A program made the position numbers and the translations under genes. DNA of 64,000 bases. Source: Rattus norvegicus. Its lineage: Eukaryota > Chordata > Mammalia > Rodentia > Muridae. The stretch is taken from assembly GCF_036323735.1 (NCBI RefSeq), contig NC_086032.1, positions 45,563,335 through 45,627,334 on the forward strand. The letters are read 5' to 3'. Positions 33,736 through 46,199 of the stretch are shown here, one piece after another (positions within the stretch are counted from its first letter, which is position 1; each line of letters begins with the position of its first letter). The notes beneath the pieces were generated by a model. That model saw nothing but the letters and a program-made list of their open reading frames with translations, did no database searches and was not told the DNA's origin.

Positions 33736-34469
33736 GGAGTAAAGTATGAGGGCCAGGAAGCAAAGACAGAGGAAGGCAGGGGTAACTGCCACAATATCTC
33801 TTTCAAGTATGGTTTTCAAATGAATTTATCCCTTACATCAGAAACTGTCCTGAAAGTTCCTACCACTTCTTACTACCAGAGGCTAGAGACCGAGCCTGTT
33901 AGCATATATAATTTGTGTTACTAAGACCCAAATAATCCTGAGGTTATGAAAAAATGGGAAAAAACCCAACTTTTAATGAACAGACAAATTAATAGCAATT
34001 ATGTCATATGCATTCAGAACAGAGGGAAGAAATCATACACAGAACAATTATACATGGAACAACATGAGGATTGCACTCGGACACAGACTGAGCAATCAGA
34101 GATTGTGTGGAGCAGACATCATGATACCACTGTTCAGAGTTACCACTGTTTTTTACAGAAGAATATATTAGCTTATTTGAATAATGCTGCATGATGTTAA
34201 AAAAGTAAGCACTGCTATTTATGGACCATCAGGCACACTGCCAAGTTCCCTCAGTAAGGAAGATGCTCTATCAGTTAAGAGAAGGGCACTTTCATTCAGG
34301 CTTTTGGCTGCTTTCTTTATGTTACTTGATTCTAATAGTGTAATTAGTGCTAAATATTACTTTTAGTCCTTACACTACAAGTGGTTGAATGCATAATATT
34401 TAATTCCTGGTGCATTTATATCTCAATGAAATAGTTAGTTGAAGAGAAGTTACATAATATATGTTGTAA

Positions 34470-34760
34470 TTACTATTCTAGTGCCTTGAAGAGACATGAT
34501 GACCAAGAAAAGTATTTAACAGGAACATAATTACAATGTCAGTAGGTGAATCCAGGACCATCATGTAAGGGAGCAATTTGTCATACAGGCAGACATGGCA
34601 TTGAAGAGATAGTTGAGAGTCCCCTTCCTGACTTGCAGGCAGGAAGCAATGAGAGAAGTGACTTACCTCTTTCAACAAGGCCACATGTCCTAATCCTTCC
34701 CAAATAGTTCCAAGCATTCAAATATATGAACCAATGGTATTTATTCTCTTTCAGACCACT
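34470..34760 (+). repeat. medium-reiteration rodent repeat, second type
   Basis: Contains GAAGAGACATGATGACCAAG, 'GCAGACATGGCATTGAAGAG', CAACAAGGCCACATGTCC and CATTCAAATATATGAACC in the order of a common dispersed rodent repeat. It is better preserved than 31250-31540. Confidence 0.55.
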
Positions 34761-35009
34761 ACATATGGGTACAGAAAGTATATAGATTTTTACCTACATT
34801 GGCTTAATTTATAATGAGTGGAAGAGATGTGGGTACCAGTTACAGAAGATCACCTCAGAAATAGTGTACACTCTTAAACAGTAAGAATAAAGTTCAATTT
34901 ATTTTTGACAAAAAAGTCAAGAGAATTCAATGGAGGAAATAATAGTTTTTGTAGAAATTATAGTTCCCCAGTCATGTTCACAAGTAAAATAGTGAAATTG
35001 ACATTTTAA

Positions 35010-36330
35010 AAAAGGCTTTTAGTTTAGTCACCACTTCCTATATTCTCTCTTCTGTATTTTCTTCCCTCCCATTGAACCCTTTCTATCCTCTTCATTTTCA
35101 GTATTTATATCATTATATCCTATTTTCCCATTCTTGAAAGATCTTATCCTAATCACACTGCCTTATTAACAGTCTAATCACTAAGTATGTCCCAAATACA
35201 GCATAGATATCTAAGCTTAAAATCTAAAATACACACATGACAAAAGCAGAAAAAAAACTTGTCATGTTTGAGTCTTGATTACCACATTCAGCATGATTAT
35301 TATTTCTAACACCATCCATTTATGGTAAATTTCATAATGATAATTAAGAGCAGAAACATTATCCATTGTGTAAATATGTTCATTATCCACTCATCAGTAC
35401 ATGGATATTCTCTGGCTATTGGGAATAGAATAACTCTGAACATGGAAGGGCCAGTACCTCTCTATAACTAGATACAGAGACTTTGGGTTCCTGCCCAAGA
35501 GTAATATGTGTGGTAAGTGTATTTTTGTCTTTTGTCTTAACGTACATACTAATTTCCATAGTGATTGCATCAGATTGCACAATCCACTAACAGTTAATAA
35601 GTGTTCCTCTTTCTCCAAATTCTTATTAATGTCTTCTGTCATGTTTTTTTTTCCAAAAGTAATTTTCATTTCCCCAGTGGCTGAGGATGTTGAATCTTTA
35701 CAAAGTGCTTCTCAGTCACTTATATTTCATCTTTTGAGATTTTTTTATGTTTAGTTCTAGGCCCCATTTAAAATTTGCCAGTTTGTTTTATGGATGCTTA
35801 ATTTTAGGGTTTCTTTGTATATAATAGATGTTAACCCTCTGTCAGATGTATTGTTTGTAAAGACTTTTTCTATTGGGTAGACTACTTTTCCATTGAAATG
35901 ATAGTGTCCTTAATTGCACAGATCCTTTTAGTTTCATGAGGTCCCATTTATCAATTGTATTTAATGTATCCCCTACTGAGTCTTATTCAGAAATTTATTT
36001 CTTATGTCAAGGAGTTTAAGCCTATTTTCTACTTTCTCCTCTATCAAATAAGGGTTTCAGGTTTTACACTGAAGTTGATTCCTTTGGAGTTGAGTTTTGT
36101 ACAGCATAAGACAGAAAAATCTAAGTTTCATTCTTCTACATGTAGACATTAAGTTTGATCTTGTTTAAGATGCTATCTTTTCCCTGTAAATTGCTGGTTA
36201 CTTTGTCAACCATAAGATGGTTGTAGGACTGTGGCCTTACACATGGATCCTCAACTCTAGTCCATTGAGAAATGTGCCTTTTTAGTTTCTACTAGTCCCA
36301 TGCTATTTTTATTATAGTTTTGCAGAGGGG
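35010..36330 (-). mobile_element. old L1 ORF2 C-terminal region, diverged
   Basis: The minus strand follows the ORF2 C-terminal order seen at 55-56.3 kb: TTCTCTGGCTATTGGGAAT, 'GTGTTCCTCTTTCTCCAAATTC', GGTTTCTTTGTATATAATAG, 'CATGAGGTCCCATTTATCAATT', 'TTCTACATGTAGACATTAAG'. Divergence is heavy, with no open frame left, so this is an old insertion. Confidence 0.75.
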
Positions 36331-36396
36331 ATGTTTTAATTCAAAGGCAACAACCTTAAGACAAAGTGATGTTTCCACATATTAAAAATATTTTAC

Positions 36397-36458
36397 GGGG
36401 TTGGGCAAGCGCAAGGCCCTGGGTTTGGTCCCCAGCTCCGAAAAATAGAAAAAAGAAA
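36397..36458 (+). mobile_element. ID SINE with internal deletion
   Basis: GGGGTTGG is joined directly to 'GCAAGCGCAAGGCCCTGGG' and TTTGGTCCCCAGCTCCG, then an A-rich tail. About 32 nt including the pol III A box are missing, while the B-box part remains. A 13-bp TSD AAAAATATTTTAC (36384-36396 and 36459-36471) flanks it. Confidence 0.9.
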
Positions 36459-36616
36459 AAAAATATTTTACTTAAAAGTATGTAAAATATATATCTAGGA
36501 CTAAAGAGATGGGTTTGGTTATCAGCACCTATGTCAGACATGTTATAATTGCCTCTAAGTTTAACTGCAAGGCTTCAATGCTTCTGACCTACTGCATCAC
36601 CTCCACTCACATGCAA

Positions 36617-36619
<3 letters not shown>

Positions 36620-36669
<50 letters not shown>
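36620..36669. repeat. (TA)n microsatellite
   Basis: A pure TA run of 50 bp, followed by irregular TATC/CTCT sequence to 36815. Confidence 0.98.
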
Positions 36670-36672
<3 letters not shown>

Positions 36673-39600
36673 ATCTTATGTAGATATGTATGAATGTATG
36701 CATTATGTAACTATTTATCTACTATTTATCATTTATCTATCTCCATATATCTCTCTTTATTTATTTATCCTCTCTCTGTCTCTTTCTGTCTCTCTGTTTG
36801 TCTCTCTCTCTCATATACATACACACACAGGATTTTGCTTTCTCTATTCTCTATTCTCTTTAGTTTTTGTCATCAAGCCAGCTGTCGAGATGTATTGCTT
36901 TATTGTCCCAAGGTTTTCCTTTAAAACTCCAAAAAATTGTCTTCAAGAATTCAGAAGGAAAAAGAGGTTATATTTTCAGTTTGATGGATTAAGTTTATAG
37001 TCATTTCTAAAGCAATCTGAACTCACGTTGTCACATAGTCTAGTTAAATCTTGTTAAAAATTCTCCATTGTGAAAAATCTAATTTATTCTTCACATTTAT
37101 TTCAATAGGTGGTATTTCTACTTCTTGGATTTTGGAAGCCTACTTACTAAATTAGAGTAATTTTTGGCTATCACTTTAAAAATATTTATTCTCCATTTCT
37201 CTTTCTACTTTTGGATTTAAGTTTTTGTTGTGTTATGTAGTTTCAATATTTTCTTACTCCCACCACCCTCACAAGAAGCATAAAGTTTTCTGTTATTTCT
37301 GATATTTTCTTTATATGTCAGTTTGCATAATTTCTAGTGATCTGTTTCAAATTCATTAACTGTTTCTTGGCTGTATTTAATTGAGCACAGAGCCTATTAA
37401 AAGCAGAGTCCATTTTACCACAGTTTTTGATCTAGCATTTCTATAAAATATTTTATGTAGTGTTTATTTCTTTTTTCATGCCATTCTATTGTTTTGTATT
37501 GCCTATTATTTACAGGAGACTTTGAAATACTAATTGTAACTATGTGAAATTCTATATATAATTCTCACTACATCGAAGTCATGTACTTTGCCTGTTGTGC
37601 TTGGATTAAACTTAGAACCTTTTGAACACAGGCTTTATCCCCGAGTTACATTTCTGGCCTCTCAGGGTTGTGTCTTGTTTGTGATTTCAACCCCTTTCCC
37701 TATGGGGCCTTCATGATTCTTACAATTGTTAGTTGAAAGGCATAAATCTATTAGAATACAAGAGACTGCGGTAAATCATGCTTATTTTTAGAGATGAGGT
37801 TAGACTTTGCTGTAGGTGACTCAAGTTAAGTTTATTTTACCATTAGTGGACCACAGATTTCATTCACACTTTTACTATGGCTTTTAGATGAGGGGTGAAT
37901 GCTTGCTTGGAGAGACCTGTAGGCTTACTTTGTTTGCATTCTATTCCACCTTCAGCTTTAGTCTTTCTTAGTGAGTTTGGGCTTCAAAGAGATTTTCTTT
38001 CCACATATTTTATACCAGAGTAGGAAACATTTGTTATGATTGGTATTCTCTAGTCTGTTGCTCTTGATGTTCATCTATATCATTTAAGGTCAGATTTAGT
38101 TTAGGATAGTTGTTTTGTCTCTAACTGTTGGGGTCTTTTCAATAACTTTGGTTTTAAATTACTTTTGTAGACAGGGGTTATTTTAAAAATGTATGGCTAG
38201 AAATGTTTCCTTCTTCCCTGGATCAGCATGCAATGGTTATAGTCTGGCCTGTCTCTTCCCTATGGAAGTTTTCTGTTCACTGAAGGAAGTGGGTTTTTGT
38301 ACTTTTCCCATGGTATTTTTGCCCCAAAGAGGAAGTCAGAGAAAAGAATTTGGTTAGGGATTAATGCCTTTCAGAATAGTCACTGTTCTTTTTCCTGTCG
38401 TGCACCATGAGCTATGCTTTCTCTGGAATCTTGCCCTGTCCTAACCTTTCAGAGCCACTCAGTCATAAACACATAGCAGCTACCTTGAGTGATTAACGAT
38501 TCCCTTTGTCACTGTCATTTTGAGTCATTCTGTATCTTTATGCTGGACAGAACTTGGCTTTTAGCAACTTGTTAAAAATATAGTTGCATTTTTCTTACTT
38601 GTCTGTTATCTAGGTAAATGATGTTACATCTCTGTTATCCTTGGAGATATCTCCCTTTACCAATATTTTAATATATTGACTTCCCTACAACCTGATATTT
38701 TTCATCAGGTCAAAAAAGGTAAATTATTCCAATAGCCAGGATTATCTGTATGTATGTGTTTTAAGTTTGAGAGCATTTCTTTTATACCCATATATTCTTT
38801 TCTCATTAACAAATAAATTAATAAATTTTGTTCTGTTAGTTTTTTTTGTTCTTGTAATTTTTGGTTACTCTCCTTTCTTATACTATGACTTTCCTTATAT
38901 CCCTATTACCATACTTGTGGCTTTCTTTTTTGACAAATCTCTTTATCACTCATGATTTTTCTTTAATCACACAGGATTTACCTATTACCATTGGTGTATT
39001 CCTCGACCTGGAACTCTGTGTTAGAACCTGGTGGGTTCACCAGTTTATATACAATTTGTTTCTAAGCTTCCCCCTTTCCCATGATCCATTAGGTCCAAAT
39101 AGTTCAGTAATAAGAGGCAGCAACCCATTCCCTGTCCATAGCTGACTGTTGGGTAGACTTTGCTAGTATATGGCCAGTGTCAGTTAATGCTGCTTCTGTG
39201 AGTTCATATTTTTATGGGCATGCAATTCTTCAACGTTATTGCACAACCCTTTACGTATATTTGGCTCATGCATACTTCCTCAGCCTTTATGATATGGTTT
39301 AAATGTCTCCTTTAGGACTGAGAACCAAATATGTCTTTTATTCTTGACATTGTGTACAGTTCTGAGTTTCTTTATTTACTTCAAGTCACTGCAAATAATG
39401 AAAAAAGACCGAGAGTAGATATAAACATAGATATTTAGAAGGCCATTTGATGCTGTGTCAGTTTAGTTAAGTAAAAATAGTAGATTCACTTCTGAGGCAT
39501 AAAATCTCATAGTCATTGATATTTGACCATATTTATAGAATTAGTCATGGTTTCTCTCTTGTACAGTAGACCTCAATCCATTCAAGGAATAATTGGTCAC

Positions 39601-39830
39601 TCCCATGACAATTGTGTACTTATCACATTAGTGGGGATGTTTTGTTTAGCAGGCTCATGAGGGGCATAAAATACATTAAAATAATAATGAAAATATGAAT
39701 AAGGAGGCCAACTTTATTATTCTGAATTTTACTATGATTGTGATTAACATTTAATGTCTAAAACAATATACAGAATTTTTTGTGCTACCATATTGTGAAT
39801 ATTTTAATTCTACATTACTATTATTTTACT
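36670..39830. other. long unassigned AT-rich interval
   Basis: More than 3 kb without a recognisable young repeat or gene. The T-rich plus strand (37100-38700) has the general look of very old L1 antisense, but I cannot anchor it to a known block. Confidence 0.4.
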
Positions 39831-39842
39831 TTATTACTTTAT

Positions 39843-41402
39843 TTATTTACTTATTTATTTTTTACACTACGTATTTTATTCCCTCCTGGTCCACCCTCCT
39901 ACTGTTCCATATCCCATACCTTCACCTCCTCCCACCCACTCACCCCCACCTCCCTATCCCCATCTCCATGAGGATGACCCTACCTCGCCCTCCCTACCAG
40001 ACTTCTAAACTTCCTGGGGCCTCCAGACTCTTAAGGGTTAGGTGCATCTTCTCTGACTGAACCCAGAGCCGGGAGTCCTCTGCTATATATATGTTGGGCC
40101 TCATTTCAGCTGGTGTATGCTGCCTGGGTGGTGATCCAGTGCCTGAGAGATCTTGGGGGTCCAGCTTAATTGAGACTGCTGGTCTTCCTACAGGGTTGCC
40201 CTCCTCTTCAGCTTCCTCCAGCTTTTCCCTATTTCAACCAGAGGGGTCAGCAGCGTCTGTTCATTGGTTGGATGTACATATCTGCATCTGATTCTTTCAG
40301 CTGCTTGTTGGGTCTTTTGAGGGAGCAATCATGATAGATCCCTTTCTGTGAGCACCCTATAGCCTCAGTAATGGTGTCAGGTATTGGGGCCTTCCCTTGA
40401 CCTGGATCCTACTTTGGGCCTGTTGCTGGACCTTCTTTTCTTCATGTTCTTCTTCATCTTTGCATTTCTTTCAGAAAGGAAGAAATATGGGTCAGAGTTT
40501 GACTGTGGGATAGCAGCCCCATCCTTCTCTTGATGTCCAGTTTTTCTGCTGGAGGTCGGCTCAACAAGTTCCCTCTCCTCACTGTAGGGCATTTCGTCTA
40601 GGGTCTCCCCTTTGAGTCCTGAGCGTCTCTCACTTCCCAGGTTTCTGGTACACTTTGGAGGGTCTTCCTTCCTCCCGAGGTCCTCTGTTTCCATTCTTTC
40701 TGCTTGCCCTCAGGGCTTCTGTCTTTTTCTCTTTCCCAATACCAGATCATGTCTCCCTCTACTCCCAATCCCATCCCCTTTTCTTCCTCTGTCCCTCCCT
40801 CCCTCCCCCCTTGTAGTTGCTTTCTTCTCCCTCCCAAGTGGGACTGAGGCATTCTCACTTGGGCCCTTCAGCTTGTTGACTTTTTTAAGTTCTGTGGACT
40901 GTATCGTGGGTGTTCTGTACTTTATTTATTTATTTGTTTATTTTGGGTAGTATCCATTTATTAGTGAGAGCATTACATGCATGTCCTTTTGAGTCTGAGT
41001 TATCTCACTCAAGATGATATTTTCAAGTTCCATCCATTTGCCTGTAAAACTCAGTATGTCCTCATTCTTAATAGCTGAGTATCGGTCCATTGTATAAACA
41101 AACCACATTTTCTGTATCCATTCTTCTGTTGTAGGCCATCTGGGTTGTTTCCTGCTTCTGGTTATCACAAATAAGGTCACTATGAACATAGTGGAACATG
41201 TGCCCTGTGACATGGTGGGGCATCTTTTGGGTATATTCCTAAGAGTGGTATTGCTGGGTCTATTTCTACTTTTCTGAGGAACCTCCAAATGGATTTCTAG
41301 GGTGGTTGTACCAGTTTGCCATCCCACCAGCAATGGAAGTGTCCCTCTTTCTCTACATCCTTGCCAACATGTGTTGTCACCTGAGGTTTTGATATTAGCC
41401 AT
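39843..41402 (-). mobile_element. 5'-truncated older L1 (ORF2 C-terminus plus long 3' UTR)
   Basis: T-rich 3' end at 39843, a 3' UTR of a different subfamily from the 54-kb L1 (closest in the window to 52011-53147), then the complement of ORF2 from about 40940. The flanks TTATTACTTTAT (39831-39842) and TTATTACTTTTAT (41403-41415) look like a 12-13-bp TSD. Confidence 0.85.
40938..41402 (-). pseudogene. L1 ORF2 C-terminal remnant
   Basis: An open stretch of about 154 codons contains the Cys-rich region (DNTCWQGCRERGTLP) and the terminal part (CSTMFIVTLFVITRSRKQPR, EEWIQKMWFVYTMDRYSAIK). Cysteine and aromatic positions are partly lost compared with the 55-kb copy and the middle has shifted frame (the stretch after GTLP is not L1-like). 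It is non-functional. Confidence 0.85.
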
Positions 41403-41415
41403 TTATTACTTTTAT

Positions 41416-42084
41416 AGAGAAAGACAATATTATGTCTCAGAATCATACTTATCTCAACACTGTTGAAAACAAAAATATTTAAAAACAACATAAAATGTGT
41501 TGTATCTGTCTTGTGTTGAATTCCATGTCTATCCTTATCTATTTTCATCATCTGTTACATAGATAATATCTAAGACATGGTACATATAAGCATAGGTTTG
41601 TATAAGTATAATTACATATACATATATCAAAGATTTTTTCTTCTACTTTGAAATTCTCAGATATGTATAATTACCACATTATTACTCTGCCTTATTTACA
41701 CTCAAAAGGATATCCATAATCTTTTAATATCATATATAAATGAATACTTTAGCTGCCCTCTTCAGCTTTGCACATACATTGGTGCCATTTCTTTACATAC
41801 TGTTATAGCACAAAGCACTTACGAAGCTATTTAAATATTATGTACGCATAGGCTGATAATGACTTCCAAATAGGCATGAACCACTATGAATTTTATTTTA
41901 TATGTACATTGTCCTAACACTTGAAAATTATTTCTTTGTTTACTCTAGGTCCAAAATCATATGTGATCCTGTAAAATAATTAGTTCAAACATAAAGAGAT
42001 TTTGGTAACTGAAGCTAAAAATTAAAGAGATATGTGTTTTTCTCTAGATTCAGAGTATTTGAATGTTCTATATCATCCACATTT
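41416..42084. other. unassigned AT-rich DNA
   Basis: Nothing recognised. Confidence 0.45.
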
Positions 42085-42320
42085 TAGTGATAGTGGGTTG
42101 GATAATAGAAAGAAGACCACAGACTTTGGAGTCCAATAAACATAAGTTTAAATTCTGGATCAACTAGTAGTTGAGCCAGATAGTTAAGTTTACTTTAGAT
42201 AATTAAGTTACAATTCTAAGCTTCCATATCCTGTTCTGAAAAAAATATACTAATTAAAAATAACTTCTAGGTCTGGCATGATAATTAAATAAAAACATAT
42301 ATGAATGTCTTAGACCCAGC
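42085..42320 (+). mobile_element. MIR SINE
   Basis: 'ACCACAGACTTTGGAGTCC', TTTAAATTCTGGATC, GATAGTTAAGTTTACTT and CTAAGCTTCCATATCCTG follow the core order of the ancient mammalian MIR (tRNA-derived head, CORE domain). The copy predates rodents. Confidence 0.75.
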
Positions 42321-42449
42321 ATAACCTAAGACTCCCAAATGCAAAGGCTAGATGTGAGTTGTATTCCTGAACTGAATGCAAGGTGATGGTGAGGAGTGAA
42401 GTCTCATTTAAAGTGGCCAACCATGAGGCAGTCACAATGATGAGAAACA

Positions 42450-42630
42450 TACGTGCACAATATTTTCTTATCCTCACAATAATCCTCTAATGGAAGCATT
42501 ACAATTCTTACTCCATAATTTATCAATAAAGAGATAGGGGAATTAATGAAAAATTGTCCATACATTTTAAAGTCTTTTCCTAAATTTGCATCGTTCAAGT
42601 GACAGAACTGAGATAAAAACCATTAAGTTA
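42450..42630 (-). mobile_element. MIR SINE, opposite orientation
   Basis: 'TTATCCTCACAATAATCCTC', ATTACAATTCTTACTCCATA and CAAGTGACAGAACTGAGATA follow the reverse complement of MIR, ending in the tRNA-like 'gagctgggat' region. Confidence 0.7.
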
Positions 42631-43199
42631 GAATTATAGTATTATTTCTACATCTTTATTGTCCCAGCTTCTACTCAGCAAGAAAAGGCAGATATCTTTA
42701 AAACAGATGGTATTCAATATAGAGTGCTGAATACAGTCTAGGAAAACTTGGAAATAATGAGGTCACTAGACATTGCAGATGAACATTTTGGAAAGGACTA
42801 TGGTATAGAGAACAGACAGTCAAGGAGAAGAGGCAAGAATTGAAATCAATGGCTGAAATATGGAACTATGAGAAATTTATATTTCTTGTACAAGAAAATC
42901 CTAACAGCTGGTTTATAGATGGAGGATATATACCCTAACGCTTTATTTTCAACAAACTCTCTAATCTGTGGAGTTCTTTCTTTTGTTAAACTCATAGATG
43001 TCTCCTGATACAAAAACAAAGAGAACCCAGGCTAAAGGTGGTAATTGTTCTGTGATAAAGAACAGTGCTCAAAGTATGAAAGCTGGGCCTGAAAAAATAT
43101 CAATTAGAAAAGCCCTGAATTTTCTCTATGTGCCTTTCTAGTGTGTACACTTTCTCTTATCTTGTATATAACCCTGTCAGATTTCCATAACTGTAGAAA
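42631..43199. other. unassigned DNA
   Basis: Nothing recognised. Confidence 0.45.
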
Positions 43200-44345
43200 C
43201 TGTCTTTTTACTTACTTATTGAATTTTTATTGTTTTTACTTATTCACTTTACATATAGTTCACTATTCCCCCTCTCAGCCATCCCCTCCAACAATCCTTC
43301 CTGACTTTTGCTCTGAGTGGGTGGAGCCCCCTGAGTATATCTCCCAGCCCCACTCTGGCATTTCAAGTCTCTGCAAGGCTAGGTGCTTCCTTTCCCAATG
43401 AGGCCAGACAAGATAGCCCAGCTAAAATCCTATATATAGGCCAGAGATATTGGGATAACCCCCATTACAGTTGTTCAGGACCCACATGAAGGTCAAGCTG
43501 CACATCTGATACATGGTCATGCAGGGAGGACCCTGTATGTCCAGCCTGTACATGTTCTTTGTGTGGTGGTGTAGACTCAGATAGTACCAAGTGTCCACGT
43601 TAATTGACTCTGTTGGTCTTCCTTTGGAGTTCCTATTCCCTTTGTGGCCCACAATTCTTCTTCCTAGCCAAAAACTATGGGTACTTTGTTTCATTCCCAC
43701 ACCATACCTCCTCAAAAGCTAAACAAGAAGAAAAACTCAAGTGAGGAAGCATTAATCTCACTTAGAAGAGGGAATAAAACAGCCATAAGAGGCAGATGGG
43801 AGGGAAGGAACTTGGAGGGAGGAGAAATGGTGAGGGAAATGGGGGATTCAGTGTCAGATTTGGGGAAGGACAGGACAGATGACTAGATGGCCATGAAAAT
43901 TAATGGAAATGTGCAGTTGACATGGGTGAAGATGTGGGAGACATCTCCTGAACAAGACAAAGACCTGGGCTAAAGGAGGTTACTAAGAATAAATGGGGGT
44001 TACCTTAGCTGTGACTCACTCCATTGTGGATATGGAACCTAAAGAAGCTGCCTCCTATAGTACGATAGGAACCCCAGTGGAGTAATAGAGACATCAACCC
44101 ACTCACAAAACTTTCAGCCCCACATGTACCCTGTAATGCAAGCATTGGTAAGAGAGCAGAGACAGAGGGAATGGCCAAACAATAACTGGCCCAACTTGAG
44201 ACCCATCCCATGGGCAAGCACCAATCCTTAACAATATTAATCATATTCTGTTATACTTACAGACAGGAGCATGCTGTCCTCTGAGAGGTTCCACTCAGCA
44301 GCTGACTCAAGCAGGTACAGACACCCACAGCCAAACAGTGGATAA
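43200..44345 (-). mobile_element. Lx-type L1 3' end, probably 5'-inverted
   Basis: 43200-43690 is an Lx-type 3' UTR in minus orientation (the complement of ATGTGGGTCC.GAACAACTG at 43470-43490 is also seen in plus sense at 9090-9110). 43700-44345 is the upstream part of the same kind of 3' UTR in plus orientation (TTAACAATATTAATCATATTCTG, 'CACCCACAGCCAAACAGTGG' as at 8780-8890). The arrangement matches twin priming. Two abutting elements are the alternative. Confidence 0.65.
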
Positions 44346-45675
44346 AGTCTGGGGACTATGTAGAAACTTAAGTCTTAAAGGGGGAAAGATAGTTTGGCTT
44401 AAAGATTTTGAAGTTTCAGTCCCTAGATGCTTAGCTTTGTCATGTTGAATATGTGATAATCTATCAATACTCATTATAGAAACACAAAGTAAAGAATGGC
44501 ACTTGTCTCATGACAACCAGGAAGAAATAGAAGGAAAGAGGAAGAGGAGGAGGAGGAGAAGGAGGAGGAGGAGGAGGAGGAGAAGGAAGAGGAGTTGAAG
44601 GAAGTAAAGATAGAGGAGGAAGAGTAAGGAAAGGAGAGATGTCTAGGGTCCCAATATCCTCTTCAATAACCTATCCCAATAATATCCTCTTCAGTGACCA
44701 AACTTCTATCAAATAAGCTGTATATCTAGGAGGATCAATTACCATCTAGTTGTCACATGGGTTGGTAACTGAACTTTGAATTGATGATCTAAACCACAGT
44801 AGTGCCCATATGAAAGAATCTCATCTTTTTCATTCATGTGGTATATTTTACATAACTATTAATTTTCTACAATGTTCACTCCTTTTCTATTCCTTTCTTG
44901 AAGCAATGATCCTATCATCATGTGATAGAAAGCTAATTTGTCCTAATATTGAGAAGGAAGTCTGTTCAACACTAGGTAATAATAAAGATGTGATTTTAAT
45001 CATGATGAATGGATGCTTCTTTCACATTTTCTCTGCTTATTGAAGTAGGTTATAGATAAATGGTTTGCTTACTTTATGACCAATTGACACCAAATTATTA
45101 CAAGTGATTATTTGTTTCTAAGATTCCTAGATTTATTTCTTTTACTCTAAAATCTAATGTTGTACTTTGTATTTGTTAATGCATACTTTTATTTGTCTTG
45201 GAAATTCTTTAACTATATTTTCTGATTTTCCGTTTCACTAGGTCTCATGACCATAAATAAGGCAAGCTGCTAACAGACAGAAGTTTTACAAATATCTCAA
45301 GGTCATTTGTAGCCAATGCATCCTCTATATCTGTGTGTCTGTATTTCTATATCTATAAAAATGTCCCCAATAACTTGAAAATAAAGTTCACTGGGCTTCA
45401 AATGTGTGTGTGTGTGTAAAATCTCTTTGTTATTATAGCAACCATTTCCCCTACTATAATTGTATAGATTACAGAAGATACTTAGATATAATTTTGCCAA
45501 GTACTACTACAGTTTCCACCCCTGGAGCAGAAGTAGGAGGATCTGGGCCTCCATGAGTACTGATGGTTCCTATAAGACATGGGCTTATTTGTATAAAATG
45601 TACATAATTTACTTTATATTCCTCCTTCAGGAGATGTTCTCCCAGCTAAGGTTAATGGCTCTGTAAGACTAAAAG
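44346..45675. other. unassigned DNA with a (GGA)n tract
   Basis: 44525-44603 is a GGA/GAA purine repeat. The rest, including small open frames, is not recognised. Confidence 0.45.
44525..44603. repeat. (GGA)n purine repeat
   Basis: GAGGAGGAGG units with GAAGG interruptions. Confidence 0.95.
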
Positions 45676-46199
45676 TGACTCTTAACTACCGGGAGACCCT
45701 CTGAACCCCCAATGAGGCATGAGAACTGAGTTCAATGCAAACCCAAGAGGTTTATTTTTCTGGCGCATTCCAATCAGCCCCTCATGGCCAGTGACTAGAA
45801 GACAACCCGGAATGGCTATAACAAGGAGTTTTCATATTTTTTACAGGTACAGGTTACATCAGCAAAGTTATAGTTTAAACTTACTGGCTAAACATATTGA
45901 CCTTTGAATCTATAGGCTAGCAAGCATATGACATGCATTTGAACTCTATGTGGCACCGGAGGGTCAGGTGACACTCAGTACATTCTGTGGTTTCTCAAGA
46001 ATGTCCCTGCTCCTCCTGAGAAATGGTGGGTGGAGAATGGAACTTGGCCTAGCCTTGACTGGAGGCAGGAAGCTGGTACTTGGCCTAATCTTGACCTGAG
46101 GTGATGGGTGTAAGGTTGACAAAAGCCCTGAGGGTCCTTAACTGGAACCCCATGACCGACCTACCTTCTACCAGGACAAGCTTCTTAATATCTCTTACA
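45676..46199 (-). mobile_element. solo LTR, class I (gammaretrovirus-like)
   Basis: On the minus strand: U3, an AAAATAAACCTC poly(A) signal (complement at about 45750-45757), then a U5 containing 'GGGTTCAGAGGGTCTCCCGG' and ending AAGAGTCA at 45676. The GGGTCTCC motif is typical of class I rodent ERV U5s. If the right end is at 46121 (…GACA), a 4-bp AAAG duplication (45672-45675 and 46122-46125) would flank a 446-bp LTR. Alternatively it extends to a TGTAAGAG start near 46199. No coding region adjoins it. Confidence 0.6.

Larger units (their letters stand above)
31541..34469. other. unassigned AT-rich interval with simple repeats
   Basis: No gene recognised. It contains an (AAAAC)n-type run (32882-32957) and a (GT)n run (33682-33734). 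Confidence 0.45.
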
